A stretch of 64,000 bases of DNA from Aspidapion aeneum (GCA_963576565.1 OY755044.1:56194608-56258607), one strand, 5' to 3'; positions 36,511 through 47,300 are shown, numbered from the stretch's first letter. A program made the numbers and translations. Notes: a model not told the origin generated them from the letters alone.

Positions 36511-37899
36511 TTCTGCCCAATTGGCCTAATTTATCCCTTTTTCTTCAAATTTACTTTTCTTTACTTCCTGAGTCCCTAATTTCCTCTAGAACTACTTTTG
36601 CGTTTTTTTACCTCAGCCTTTCTTCTTTTCAGTGTATTATTTTTGTCCGTGGTCCTTACTTTCCTTAAGGTCTTAATTTCCTACTTTTTATCAACTACCT
36701 ATCTGGGTATTTGCTTCTTCTAAAATATTGTCCGCCTTTTACCTATCAACAGAAAGTATTTACTTTAGCATATAAAGCTACTTTATGATGAGTTTCAGAT
36801 ATCTCGATAGATACTATATGGCTAACCAAGATCCACACAAAACGCATACACTGCAACCACTTTAAATATGTACCTTTAGGTTCAATTGGTTTGAAAAAAC
36901 ACATGTATGTTTTTACTTTTTTAGCCCCATCAGCTGTAACTTTTCAATGTCTAAAAGGGCTTTTTTTCCAGCTCAACTCGCTGTAAAGACTCATTACTCA
37001 ATCTTTGTAACAGCTGTGGGCAACAATTATTTGTAACAAACAAAACTTTTTTTTTGCTTAATTCGCATAAAAAACTAATTTTTGACTTTTTAATAACAAA
37101 AATTATTATCTTTTCAGTTTATTAATCAGCTGTTAGTAGCGCTATATTCAGCCTATCTAGGTGTCTTTGATCAACTTATCTTTCACGCTTCCTAAAAAAA
37201 AAATATCCCACATTGTGTTAGTCCTTTGGCCTGGTGAATCTCGCCTTGGTCGCTACTGAACTTTTCTTTTTGTGTAACCCATATTTTCCTAGCAATTATT
37301 TTTATTTTTTCGTTATTTTGGGACACTTTTTGCAAAATCTTATTTTATGTCTTTTACTTTGTTGAAATATTTTCCTTAAGAACCACAAATTTTTAGTTTC
37401 TTGCCAATTTACGACCTACTAGAGGTTTGTCTTATTAACTTGCTGGTGCTCAAAAGGTGTTTATTAGTTATAATAATTTTTATTCAGTTTACTTTTAGGT
37501 GCCTCTCAAATACAAAAACTGTTTAACCTTACATATAATGCCGTGATCTATAATATCTTTCGGCTTTTTTATTACCAAAAAGAAAAATTACCCTTATAAG
37601 TTCTAGTTTATTTCCTAAAACTGACCTGGATGTTTGCACGGTTTCAACAAAAAAAGGTTTTGTAACTACCTTAGACGCTACTGATTTTTGCGTATTACCA
37701 ATTCTTTTGACAGCTATTTTATTTTTGTCGGTTCGAGGGTCTACCTCTGTCTAGTTTTTAATTTATTTTAGACCTCGTTGAACAATTTTTATTTATTTTT
37801 TTCCAATTTATTGCCTACTAGAGGTTTGTTTCATTAATTCCTCTAAAACAGCTACGCTCGTTCTGTTGCTTGTTTAGCAACTTCAATCCTCTCCCTAAT

Positions 37900-39095
37900 G
37901 GATTGACTAAGAGAGAATCAGAGAAGAAAAACCAAAGAAATTTTTTTTGGAATTTTTTATATTAATTCAGGACTAAAATATACTTTTTGTTTATGTTATT
38001 TGTGCTAGAACTTCTCAACTTCGGTATTCTCCTTAGTTGATTAATTAAGAAAAAAAACAAAAAAGACAAAAAAACAATATCTAGACTTTTTCTGTTGATA
38101 AAAGACAAAAATAATCAATTTTGCTCTATGTTCATGTGCTTCGTGCGTAAAACTTCCCAACTCCAATATTCTCTTCAATTGACTGACCAAGAAAAAAAAC
38201 AAAGAACCAATAAATATCTAAAATTTTTCTGTTGATTAAAGAAAAAAATAATTAACTTTGCTCTGCTCGTACGCTTTGTGCGTAAAACTCCCCAACCCCA
38301 ATATTCTCTTCAATCGACTGACCAAGGAGAAAAAAAAAATCAAGGAACAATTAAATATCCAAACTTTTTCTGTTGATTAAAGAAAAAAATTATTAATTTT
38401 GCTCTCGGCTCGTACGCTTTGTGTGTAAAACTCCCCAACTCCAATATTCTCTCCAATTGACTGACCAAGAAAAAACCAAAGAACCAATAAATATCTAAAC
38501 TTTCTCTGTTGATTAAAGAAAAAAATAATTAATTTTGCTCTGGGTTCGTGTGCTTTGTGCGTAAAACTCCCCAACTCCGATATTCTCTTCAATTGACTGA
38601 CCAAGAAAAAAAATCAAAGAACAATGAAATATCTAAACTTTTAATGTTGATTAAAGGAAAAAAATAATGAATTTTGCTCTAGGTATGTGTGCTTTGTGCG
38701 TAAAACTCCCAACTCCAGTATTTTCTCCCAATGACTGACCCAGAAAGAAGTCAAAGAAAAAACAACTTTTTTGGAATTTTTATATTACTTTAAGACTAAA
38801 ATATTGGATTTTGCCCTTTGTTTGTGTTATACGTACTAAAACTCCAACTTCAATATGCTCCCTAGTTGATTGACTAATAAAAAAACAAAGAAAAAACAAA
38901 TATCTAGAATTTTAATGTTGATTAAAGGAAAAAAAATAATAAATTTTGCTCTGGGTTTGTGTGCTTTGTGCGTAAAACTCCCAACTGCAATATTTTCTCG
39001 AAATGACCGACTAATAAAGAAATCAAAGAAAAAACTTTTTTGGAATTTTTATATTAATTTAAGACTTAAATATTGGATTTTGCTTTTTCAATGGT
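37900..39095. repeat. Tandem array of about nine 137-bp units
   Basis: A 'ttttgctct'-like mark recurs at about 37982, 38119, 38256, 38397, 38533, 38672, 38809, 38944 and 39078, steps of 134-141 bp. Units contain cgtaaaactccccaac, attctcttcaattgactgac and ctgttgattaaag in variant forms. Divergence is higher than in the 35.3-kb array. Unit length is not a multiple of three. Confidence 0.88.
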
Positions 39096-39971
39096 AGCTT
39101 TTTAAAGCAATGGCCCTTTCATTTGGGTCGATAAACTTTAAAGATACTACAGCTTTGATTTTTTGAATTTGTCGCGGGTCGACTATATTATTGTAACCAG
39201 ATCGCTTTTTTCCGTTTTAATAATTACCTACTAATATTCTTTATGCAATCGGTTAGGTATTGCCTTTGGTACTTTATTTAACAAATCATACTTTCTTTTC
39301 CTATTTTATAAAGTCAGTAGCGTCGTGGGGTTTAGATTTGTTCTAAAAATATTATTATTATATTTTTTTTTCCTTCACCAAAAAACACGCTGTTTACGCT
39401 TTTGCCGTCTCTTTTCTAAATTTTTGCCTATCACTGGTTTAATAATGGCTCAATTGAACTTCTGTGTTTTTAATCTAACCTGTGTGACTACCTCTCTTAC
39501 GTAGAGTATATTCGATTTATGGCTCTTTTTTTTTCGGTCTGACTACCACTTTTTGTCACCGTACTTAACCTGGCTGCCAATGTTTGACAGTTTTCGTGAG
39601 TTCAGCCTAATAAGCCCCGGGCTTTACCAATTTTGTTAACTTTGTTGAACTTTATTGCTATTCTTCCTACGTCTGACTACCAACTTCGTCAGGTGGACCT
39701 CTAAACTACCCTGCAATCAACGCGACTATTTTTATCAAGCCTTTTCCCTAACCAGCGTGGTTTTTGTGATACGAACAAAATATCTTCACGGCGCCCTGGT
39801 CAGGGTTATTGGATATTTCGTTATCCTGGCCCAAATAGCTCTAAATATTCTTTGTCAAGTTGCCCTAAAAATTTGTCTCTCGGATACACTTGGTTTTTGG
39901 TCTGTGTCTTTTGTGCATTTTCCCTCGCGGTTGGATTACCCCACTCGATCTCTTGCCACGAAATATCTATA

Positions 39972-40098
39972 CAGGACCACAGGTTCAGGGTTAAAAAGAA
40001 GAGACGACGTCCAGAAACTGGTTATGAAGCTCAGCAGGACGTCCAGAAACTGGTTACGAACGCTTAGTTAGGAGTGGACCCTGGGTACTGGTCCTTCG
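39972..40098 (-). repeat. Paired-hairpin module, copy 1 (LTR element leader)
   Basis: In the element sense (minus) it holds two copies, about 32 bp apart, of CGTAACCAGTTTCTGGACGTC-like sequence, each with the palindromic core CCAGTTTCTGG. It lies roughly 0.74-0.86 kb after the 5' LTR, where a leader would be. Copies 2 and 3 at 60740 and 63592 have no LTR beside them. Confidence 0.7.
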
Positions 40099-40819
40099 GT
40101 ATTAAGTTTGATCGGTATCCCGTCCTCAAAAAAAAAAAAATGCGGGATCAATTTTTGTAACGTCTCGCGTCTTTGTCTTTTCGCTTCCCTAACTCTCTTC
40201 CCTGGTTTCCTTCGTGGCATACGAACAACCCACCCTTCTTACTGTGAAAAGATACCGCCTCGTCCCCAGGATTCAGTTTCGTTTTAGTATTCTGATTCCT
40301 GACAAACTTTGGTACGCTCTCTTTTCGCCGCAGTAAGGGTGAACCCTATCCCACTCTCAATTTAAATATACACGATCCAAATTTTCTCTCGCCTGTGGTC
40401 CTCCTTTCGAAAGTTATCAGGCCGAAAGTAATTTTGATCACCCTGTATACAAATGTAAGAATAGAACTTCGCATACACGCGCCTGAAAACCACGTTCTGT
40501 CGAGTAAGCGAAAAAACCGTATGTTATTTGTTTGTCACTGCTTGTTTTTATTATGTGGCTTTACGAGCCGCCGTAATATTTTTTATTTTATTTTTTTAAA
40601 GCTATTTGGGCGACACAAAAAAAAATTATTAGTCACTAGGATGGTGCCCTTGGCCAACTACCTTGCTCTTTTTTTCTTTAATCCCCGCTAGTTGTTGAAT
40701 TGCGAAGAAAAATAATTTTGGACTACGTATATTTAAGAAAACTAAAAAAAAACCCACTTTATAATTGACTTTTTTCCCTTACAAATTTTAACCCCTGCGT
40801 CCCTTTGTATTTTAAACTC

Positions 40820-40834
40820 GGCTTGCCTCCACCA
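40820..40834 (-). promoter_or_regulatory. Primer-binding-site-like sequence
   Basis: On the minus strand TGGTGGAGGCAAGCC starts immediately after the 5' LTR end. TGG complements the CCA of a tRNA 3' end. I could not match the rest to a specific tRNA from memory. Confidence 0.6.
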
Positions 40835-41494
40835 TGTCACGAACTGGGGGGGCCTGGGGCTGGTTACGGGTATTGCCCGGTCGTTAATTACCAGCCACTA
40901 CCTTACAACCCCAATACTATTCGTTATTAACAATTTGTTTAAATGATACCGCGCCGGTCGAATTGATCTAACGAAGTTATTTCGATTCGAGCCGACGGAG
41001 ATCTTTGTTTAAAAACTAAGGGATGCAGATTAAATAACACCTGTAGGGGGTTAAAAGATGTATTATAAATACTAAGAACCGATAACTGATACAACAAAGG
41101 TTGGTGAGTTGGCTATGGGGGCGACACCCAGACTTACCTGAAAACAACAGGCTTTGCGGCCGGCTGGTTATCTAAGAACCCCAGTTCACGCCCAAATTAT
41201 CGTCAGTCGATTACGTCAATTGATGTGGCCGCCCGCACTCACTCGGTCTTAACGTTTGTTATAGGGTAAAAAGCCGAAACTTTAGTTCCGCGAGGCGACG
41301 CCTCGCCCCGCGGTATTTAGTTCTCACGAGTCTCTGCCAAATTGCAATAATAGTTATTGACGTCAATCGATTTATATCGACTTATAGGTTGTCCCAAAAA
41401 GTTAGTAAATATAATAATAATAATAATTATTAAGTTCCTTTTTAATTATTTGGGAAATATTGGTTTGACTTTATGTTAAGCGCCCTTCGTGACA
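40835..41494 (-). repeat. 5' LTR (right), lacking the TATA segment
   Basis: 660 bp, 48 bp shorter than the other LTR after removal of its hAT. The missing 48 bp (23248-23295 in the other LTR) contain the TATAAATA box, and the break lies between tctg direct repeats, as in a slippage or short-homology deletion. The CRE-like tgacgtca is kept (41358-41365). This is the LTR that would drive transcription of the element. Confidence 0.85.
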
Positions 41495-42944
41495 ATATTT
41501 AGGTTTTCTCAAATTTTCTCAAAAAATACGCTTCTAAGAGAAAAATGTGTAATATACTTTATTGTAGACAATGAAATTTCCTTTTGAAAAAACTACAATT
41601 CAGTGGGGGTCAACTATTTATAAACTCTTCAGCGGCGTCCGTTAATTGAAGTAATTTAAAAAAGTAAAAAAATATCCATGTTTTTTTTATGATTTATTCG
41701 ATTTTTTTTTAAACCAAGGTCTATAGAACAAAGGTGTTATACGTTATTGTAGCAAATAAAATTTCCTTTAAAATGCTGTAGAAGAAAGTGGGATTGGTTT
41801 CATGGTTATAAATTCTGAGGCGCCCGTAAATTTAACCAATTTTAAAAAATCACAAATTAAAATATTTTTGTTACAAGTTTTATCTAATTTTTTCAAAAAC
41901 AAAGCCTAATTTAAAAAAATGCTATGATGTACTTTATTGACAGTAAAATTCTATTTTCAACGGTGTATAACTCGATGGGGTTTGACTTACAACGAACCCG
42001 CCAGCGATGTCCGTAAATGGGAGCCATTTAATTATTTTTTTTTAAAATTATGTTTTGCACAGGTTTTATTTGATTTTCTGAAAAAAACTTACTTCATTGT
42101 AGATAATAAAATTTCCTTTTAAACGTTGTGTAACATGGTAAAAAATATTGCATATTTACCGCTCCAGTGGTGTGCTTAATTTAAAACAATTTTTTTTAAA
42201 TCACCAAAAAAATTAATTACATATTTTATTCGATTTCTGAGAAAATTTGAGAAAACCTAAATATGTTAGATTTTGGGGGGTCTGGGGGGGTTTTTGAAGA
42301 GGTGGTTAGTTTATGGAGGTGTTTGACCCCTAAGCTCTCTTACCTTTTTGTACGTAACTAAATTTACACAAAAAATAAAAATAAATAAAAAACGTGCCGT
42401 TTAAGGCACTAAATTTTAAAAAATGATTATTTTCTAACCTACTTACTTTAAGTTAAAAGTTACTCCCACTCCATTACAATATTTAAAAATACATTTAAGG
42501 AATAGATTTTGTAACTGATAAAATTCTCTAGAAGATATGTTTTTAGAACTCTTACCCTAGAACAAAGTATTTCGGAGCTTATGCTGTCTAAGGTAGAAAA
42601 AATCTGAAAATTTGCCCAAGCACGTAATTTTAGTCATTTTTGGAAATTACCTAGCTCCGTTACTACTGCTCGCAGAACAACCATGGTACCACCCAATTGT
42701 AGATAATTATATCGTCTAAAAAATTTCATATAACTCTTTTTGCGATTTGTGTAGTGGAACGAAGTTACAGGCAAAAAAACTACAAAAAGTGCCAATTTTT
42801 GATGGTTTTTTCAAGATGGCGGAGGAAGCACAGGGGGGGGGGGTGGCGAAAACTCAGATTTTTAACAACCCTTTCGACGTTAATAATATATCCAAAATTC
42901 AGAACTACCGGACCTTTTGTAGGGTAAAACTCCTCTATTCATTG

Positions 42945-43154
42945 TACTTCTTGTTGGCTAAATCCAGGTATACCGATGAATATTCTTATGTTTAAAAAAA
43001 CCATTATTTATTTTTATATTATGGGTTTCACACAATTGTATCAGTCTCAAGCCATTATCATTTGTTACTTCCTCTCCAAATGGTCCTACCACTTTGCTTT
43101 GGCTTTGTCTACCAGTTCGACTATTAAAATCGCCAAGAATAGTTATTTCCCTGG
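42945..43154 (-). pseudogene. RTE-type LINE, middle of endonuclease (piece 2 of 4)
   Basis: Minus-strand frame REITILGDFNSRTGRQ (Asp, Asn catalytic motif), then VTNDNGLRLIQLC, ETHNIKINNGFFKHK and YTWI, all matching the endonuclease at 53.0-53.2 kb in the second LINE copy. It is bordered on both sides by inverted-repeat elements A and B, which entered only about 210 bp apart. A one-base frameshift follows YTWI. Confidence 0.88.
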
Positions 43155-43762
43155 GGGTCGATTTCATGCACAATTGACCGGCCAATCTCTGACTTTGAAC
43201 AAGAGATTGATCAAAGGCCAATCTCCAAAGTATCTAGTAAGCTAGGAAAAATTTTAATCTATTATTATAGGGACATTATTGAATTTTTTCCAACATTTTG
43301 TATATTTTTACATACCTTTATCCTTTTTGCTTCAGAATATGTCCCCAAAAGGTCCCTTTTCCAGCAATTATACGAGTTTTTCTTGTTTTTCCGACATTGA
43401 CTTTCATTGTTTTTCTCTTTAAACTGTCAAATGTTAGATTGAACAGAGACAGGGGGGTTTAAGATATTTTTATTATATTTGCACCTAGTAGATATATCAG
43501 TATTCTAATGTTATTAATAAATTAATTCCACTGTTTGTAAATCTAAAAATTTTACTATTTTAACTAAATTTTAGTTAGGTTAGGAAGTTGTTTAAGTTGG
43601 ACTACTATATTTTACGCAAACCGGAAAATGCATGTCTTTGGCACATCTACGTGTCGGGGTCGTCCATAAATTACCTACGAAACACGTCGAACATTGGAAA
43701 GGTTCAAGAAAATTTTAGTAAAAATTATGAGTTACGGGTTAGGGTAGCTGGTTTTATATATA

Positions 43763-43935
43763 CAGGGTGTCCCAGATAAAAGCAACTACATGGGGGTCTT
43801 ATGGGGATTTCGGAAACAGTAAGAAATAAAAGTTTGGTTAAATGAGATAAAAGTTGCGCTACTTCGCGCCCAATCAGATGTTGTATCGAAATTAAAAATA
43901 TTCCAAGGGTAGTTGCTTTTATCTGGGACAACCTG
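43763..43935. mobile_element. Small mariner-like MITE in the left arm of element B
   Basis: cagggtgtcccagataaaag and its near-complement cttttatctgggacaacctg end a 173-bp segment bounded by TA on both sides (43761-43762 and 43936-43937). Tc1/mariner-type ends and target; no coding. Confidence 0.75.
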
Positions 43936-44205
43936 TATATATATTTTTCTTTTTTGGTAAATCGCAATGTTTCCGATAAAGTTATAAAAGTCAGATAAAT
44001 GGTGGGGGTGGCCTTAAACGAATAAATTAAGTTTTCTTGGTGGGAAAAGTCCCATGCACTGAGGCCACCTTGCTGGGCCCGTTGTAGTTGTAGCCCACTA
44101 TTCACCATTTTAGCCCCGAATTTACGCGCCATTTGGTCTTAATATGCACTCTAATGCTTTTCAAGAGTTAGCATTTTTAGCTCACAATACTTTATATACT
44201 ATAAT

Positions 44206-44908
44206 AGTGTGAGCTATGGTGATACTAATATTTTTCGCGAAAAAAAGGTTGCTCCGATTTCAAAAAAATTTATATATCTTCGCGTTTCAGCTGATTTTGA
44301 AACTTTTTTGTCGCGCCGTCTGCCTGTCTATCTCTATGTCTGTCTGCAACGACCAACGCGCGTAACTCGAAAACCGTTTGCCCGATTTGAATAAAATTTG
44401 GTACCTAGGCCGCGTCTTGGGTCGGAATGGCCCCATACAGTACACAATATAGTATTATTAACTTTGCGCAAGTGTGCGCAGGGTAGCGCGCCTTCGCAGT
44501 CCAGTCAGGACACGACCTATAACCAAACTGCTATATTCTGTATGGGCAACAGCAATTAGGGTAGGTCAGTATTAGAGTGACCAGATTTTTTTTCCCAAAA
44601 AGAGTAGGTCGAAATGGTCCCATTTAAAAATAAACAAAATCCACCGACCACAAGCCAATTAAAGTTTATGTGAAAATATGGCGTGTGTGATATCAAACGA
44701 AAGGTAATTGAGTCTGGATTTAAACAAAACACATTTTAGTTTAAAAAAAGGGTGGGGGTAGATTTCAAAAATTAGAGTTTAAGTCACAACATGGCTTGTG
44801 TGGTATCAAACGAAAGGTAATTGAGTCGGGAAAATAAAATATATTTCAGTTTTTAGTTATATTATATCACACGTACACCATAACTATGGTACCTAGTGTG
44901 AGCTTAGG
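44206..44908 (+). mobile_element. CTGT-microsatellite element, copy A
   Basis: Begins agtgtgagctatggtgat and ends cctagtgtgagcttagg; it matches copy B at 56054-56875. Shared parts: tttcgcgttt-like stretch, a short CTGT/CTAT microsatellite (about 44318-44348, far shorter than in copy B), aacgaccaacgcgc, tttggtacctagg, and internal repeats with gtatcaaacgaaaggtaatt. It has a segment near 44440-44600 that copy B lacks. No coding; superfamily unassigned. Confidence 0.7.
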
Positions 44909-45588
44909 TACCCATATATTGGCACAGTATTTTTTTTTCATAACAGAGATGTTCTGAGAATACTGTTTTAGTAAAATAAATGTTTCGAAAAGTACTGCAT
45001 CCGTAGTATGTTTGTATAGGACTATACTACCATAACAAAAACATTTCATGTAAAAAAAGCCAAGTACGCGAAAGTGGTATTCCGTAAAAAGAATTGAAAG
45101 GTTCTTACTAGTTTGGAAATGTTTTTTTAAACTTTGCTATTCCATCCAAATTTCTTTATGTTTAATTTAACACTGTGCCTAAACTCCATATCATAGTTTT
45201 TGAGATAACTTTTTGACACTTATCAGCTGTTTCCCATAACAAATAGTATAGCTCAACGAAAAAAAGTTGTAAAAACCTGTAAGAGTCATTTGCATTTTGC
45301 AGCCAATGAGTGGAGGGATTGTTAGCTCTATACAGATCTACGACTGTGCAAAGTTTGAGTTTCGTAGCTCATTCCGAAGTAGAGTTTTAGATAGGTCAAA
45401 CATGGTCTAAAATGTTTCAAGATAAGAAGAAGGTAGTGTAGTTTCCGCGCGAACTTGTCGGGGCATTGCGGTGCCCCCAGATACTTAACATTTTAGGCTG
45501 ATTTTCAAAATAAAAGTAAAGTTTCCTAAGGTGGCCTTATTCGGGACGGATAGAGGTACCTTAAATGTAGAATAAAATTTTTTCATTG
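44909..45588. other. Unassigned DNA inside element B
   Basis: Contains tggcacagtattt-type sequence also found after copy B of the CTGT element (about 56885), so part belongs to that family. The rest has no recognisable gene or ends. Confidence 0.4.
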
Positions 45589-45596
45589 GATATAGG

Positions 45597-46269
45597 TAGT
45601 GTTGTAAAATTTCCAGAAATATATTTTCGGAAATATTTCCGGAAATATTTCCTGAAAGATTGGAAATATATGGAAATATTAGAAATATATGATATATTAA
45701 AAAAATCAGAAAAATTATTATATTTATTTATAAAATCAGAAAACACTGGAAAACGCAGAAGGCTTATACATGAACACACATCCGTAGTTATTCTTCAAAC
45801 AAATATACAGAAATAAGGTCAAATTTGTACAACAAAAATCTCATTCTTGACACTACAATATTCACTATAAAGTCGAGCAAGAGGCATATTTTCATCGCTG
45901 TCATCAGCATCACACTCAATAACATCGTCTTGCCAGTCTACTTCCTCAACATCTTCAATAGTAAGTTTGATGCTTATAAGGGCCTATATTTAAATTACGT
46001 AATGCTCATGGGGGGGGGGGGGTTTGGCCTTGCGTAACACTTCAATATTATTTTAATGTCGTTTTCCTTGAAAATGCGTTAAGAGAGGGGTGGGGGTCGA
46101 AAATCCTGAATTTTTGCGTTGCGTAATTTAAGAACGCTTAAGGTTACAACATATGAAAAATATTTTTTTTTAAAATTTTTCCAATATTTCCGAAACACCT
46201 TCGGATATTTCCAATATTTCCATTTCCATAGAAATATTTCTAACGGAAATATTTCCATTTACATCATTA
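45597..46269. mobile_element. hAT-type MITE with perfect 8-bp TSD
   Basis: Flanked by gatatagg on both sides (45589-45596 and 46270-46277). The ends tagtgttgtaaa and the complement of tttacatcatta are imperfect inverted repeats of hAT type. Both subterminal parts are packed with variants of ggaaatatttcc, a palindrome, probably transposase-binding repeats. No transposase. A smaller ttacgtaatgc/gcgttgcgtaa inverted repeat with a G14 run lies inside (about 45990-46130). Confidence 0.85.
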
Positions 46270-46343
46270 GATATAGGTGCATACATAATAGTCTTTGGTA
46301 CGGTAAAACTTTCAAAAAAAATTTACATACATTCTAAAAAAAT

Positions 46344-46597
46344 AGTTACGTTTATCATCTTAACTTTCCGCAAGTGTGCGCAGGGTAGCACGCCTTCGAA
46401 CAGATTTTTTTCCCAAAAACAGTAGGTCGAGATGGTCCCATTTAAAAATGAAAAAAATCCACCAAACGCAAGCCAAATAAAAGGGTGGTGGTAGATTTCA
46501 AAAATTGGAGTTTATAAGATATATAAAAATGTTTGAAATCGGAGCAACTTTTTTTTCACGAAAAAATTAGGATCACCATAGCTCACACTACTTATAG
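46344..46597 (-). repeat. Rearranged fragment of the CTGT-element family
   Basis: 46344-46517 matches the middle of the family in plus orientation (agtgtgcgcagggtag, gagatggtcccattt). 46518-46589 is the family start in minus orientation, complementary to 44206-44280. The two ends of 44206-46589 are therefore inverted repeats of about 72 bp, and the whole could be one composite element. Confidence 0.6.
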
Positions 46598-46599
46598 TA

Positions 46600-47231
46600 C
46601 AGTGGGGACTCGATAATCCGGATCAATTAAAACCGGGCCGATCCGAATTAACAAGGAGTCCGGATTGTTGAGGACATTTTTTTAATAACCAAAAATGTAA
46701 TATCCTATCCGCACTCATCTACATACCACTTCAAAAGTAGTACTTTCCGCACGCGAGTAAAAAAACATACATGGATTACTAAAGCACTGAGTACAAAGCC
46801 TTTAATTTTTCCGAATATCGCGGATTGTTGCTGTATCCACCATACTCCAGAGCTAATGCTTTTCCTGTAACGCTATCACTTTTTAGTTCATCAGAAATCT
46901 CTGACTTTTTTGTGGTTAAAGTTTTATTTTTCCTTTTGATTCGACCAATTCTAGTCACGACCGTGTCCTATAACCTTGCCCTTGCCCGAAAAGCTATTTG
47001 AGAACTTCTGAATGCGGCCTTTAACACCACACGCCGCATCAAACCAGCCAAATGACATGTTAAAACCTGCATTATTATGTGAATTATAAAGTATTTTCTG
47101 GAAAAAACGCGAGTCCGGATTATTGAATCAATTAAAATCCGGATAACTGAATACCTCTATGGACTGCTGAGGCTATCCAGACTACCGAAGCATCCGGAAA
47201 ATCGCGTGTACGGATTATCTAGTCACCACTG
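46600..47231. mobile_element. Pogo/Tigger-like MITE
   Basis: The ends cagtggggactcgataatcc and, as complement of the right end, CAGTGGTGACTAGATAATCC carry the CTCGATAATCCG-like terminal signature of pogo elements. TA lies on both sides (46598-46599 and 47232-47233). Inner sequence repeats the 'ccggat' theme (ggattgttg, ggattattg). 632 bp, no intact frame, so non-autonomous. Confidence 0.85.
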
Positions 47232-47243
47232 TATATTAGTAGT

Positions 47244-47300
47244 TAGAGTCCCTGTATGTGATAGATATTCCGCCAATATCTGTCACATACAGGGACTCTA
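47244..47300. repeat. Near-perfect hairpin, 26-bp stem
   Basis: tagagtccctgtatgtga... pairs with ...tcacatacagggactcta with a 5-nt loop (ccgcc) and a single G-T pair. It sits between the pogo-like MITE and the inner right arm of element B. Function unknown. Confidence 0.8.

Larger units (their letters stand above)
30338..40834 (-). other. Internal region of the coding-free LTR element
   Basis: About 10.5 kb of pyrimidine-rich plus strand. The longest open frames are on the plus strand, antisense to the element (30349-30966, 205 codons, and 39655-40071, 138 codons); both are hydrophobic or motif-free and typical of T-rich DNA. The minus strand has only short Lys/Glu/Arg-rich frames (for example 34550-34747 and 34974-35171). 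No retroviral-type domain is visible. The tandem arrays listed separately make up much of it. Confidence 0.65.
21579..41494 (-). mobile_element. Large coding-free LTR retrotransposon (LARD-like), minus strand
   Basis: LTRs start tgtcacgaa and end ttcgtgaca, and the element is flanked by atat on both sides (21575-21578 and 41495-41498). Polarity is minus: next to the LTR at 40835 the minus strand reads TGGTGGAGGCAAGC (primer-binding-site-like, starting with TGG), and next to the other LTR it reads AAAGGGGGGGA (polypurine tract). Without nested insertions the internal region is about 11 kb, yet no gag, protease, RT, RNase H or integrase motif is visible in any frame. It is strongly T/C-rich on the plus strand, that is A/G-rich in the element sense, and contains several tandem arrays. 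Movement would require proteins from an autonomous relative. Confidence 0.8.
20884..42944. mobile_element. Inverted-repeat element A, inserted in the LINE and carrying the LTR element
   Basis: The arms 20884-21574 and 42262-42944 are complementary over about 690 bp, with ends caatgaatagagg and its complement. Without the LTR element it would be about 2.1 kb. The flanks tagtt (left) and tactt (right) suggest a 5-bp TSD with one later change. The middle (41499-42261) holds about four diverged tandem units starting near 41554, 41739, 41931 and 42088, each with a variant of tactttattgtaga...aaatttcc. No transposase, so non-autonomous; superfamily unassigned. Confidence 0.8.

Noticed and set aside
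39655..40071. 138-codon plus-strand open frame
   Set aside because: Runs through the paired-hairpin module, antisense to the LTR element, no recognisable motif.
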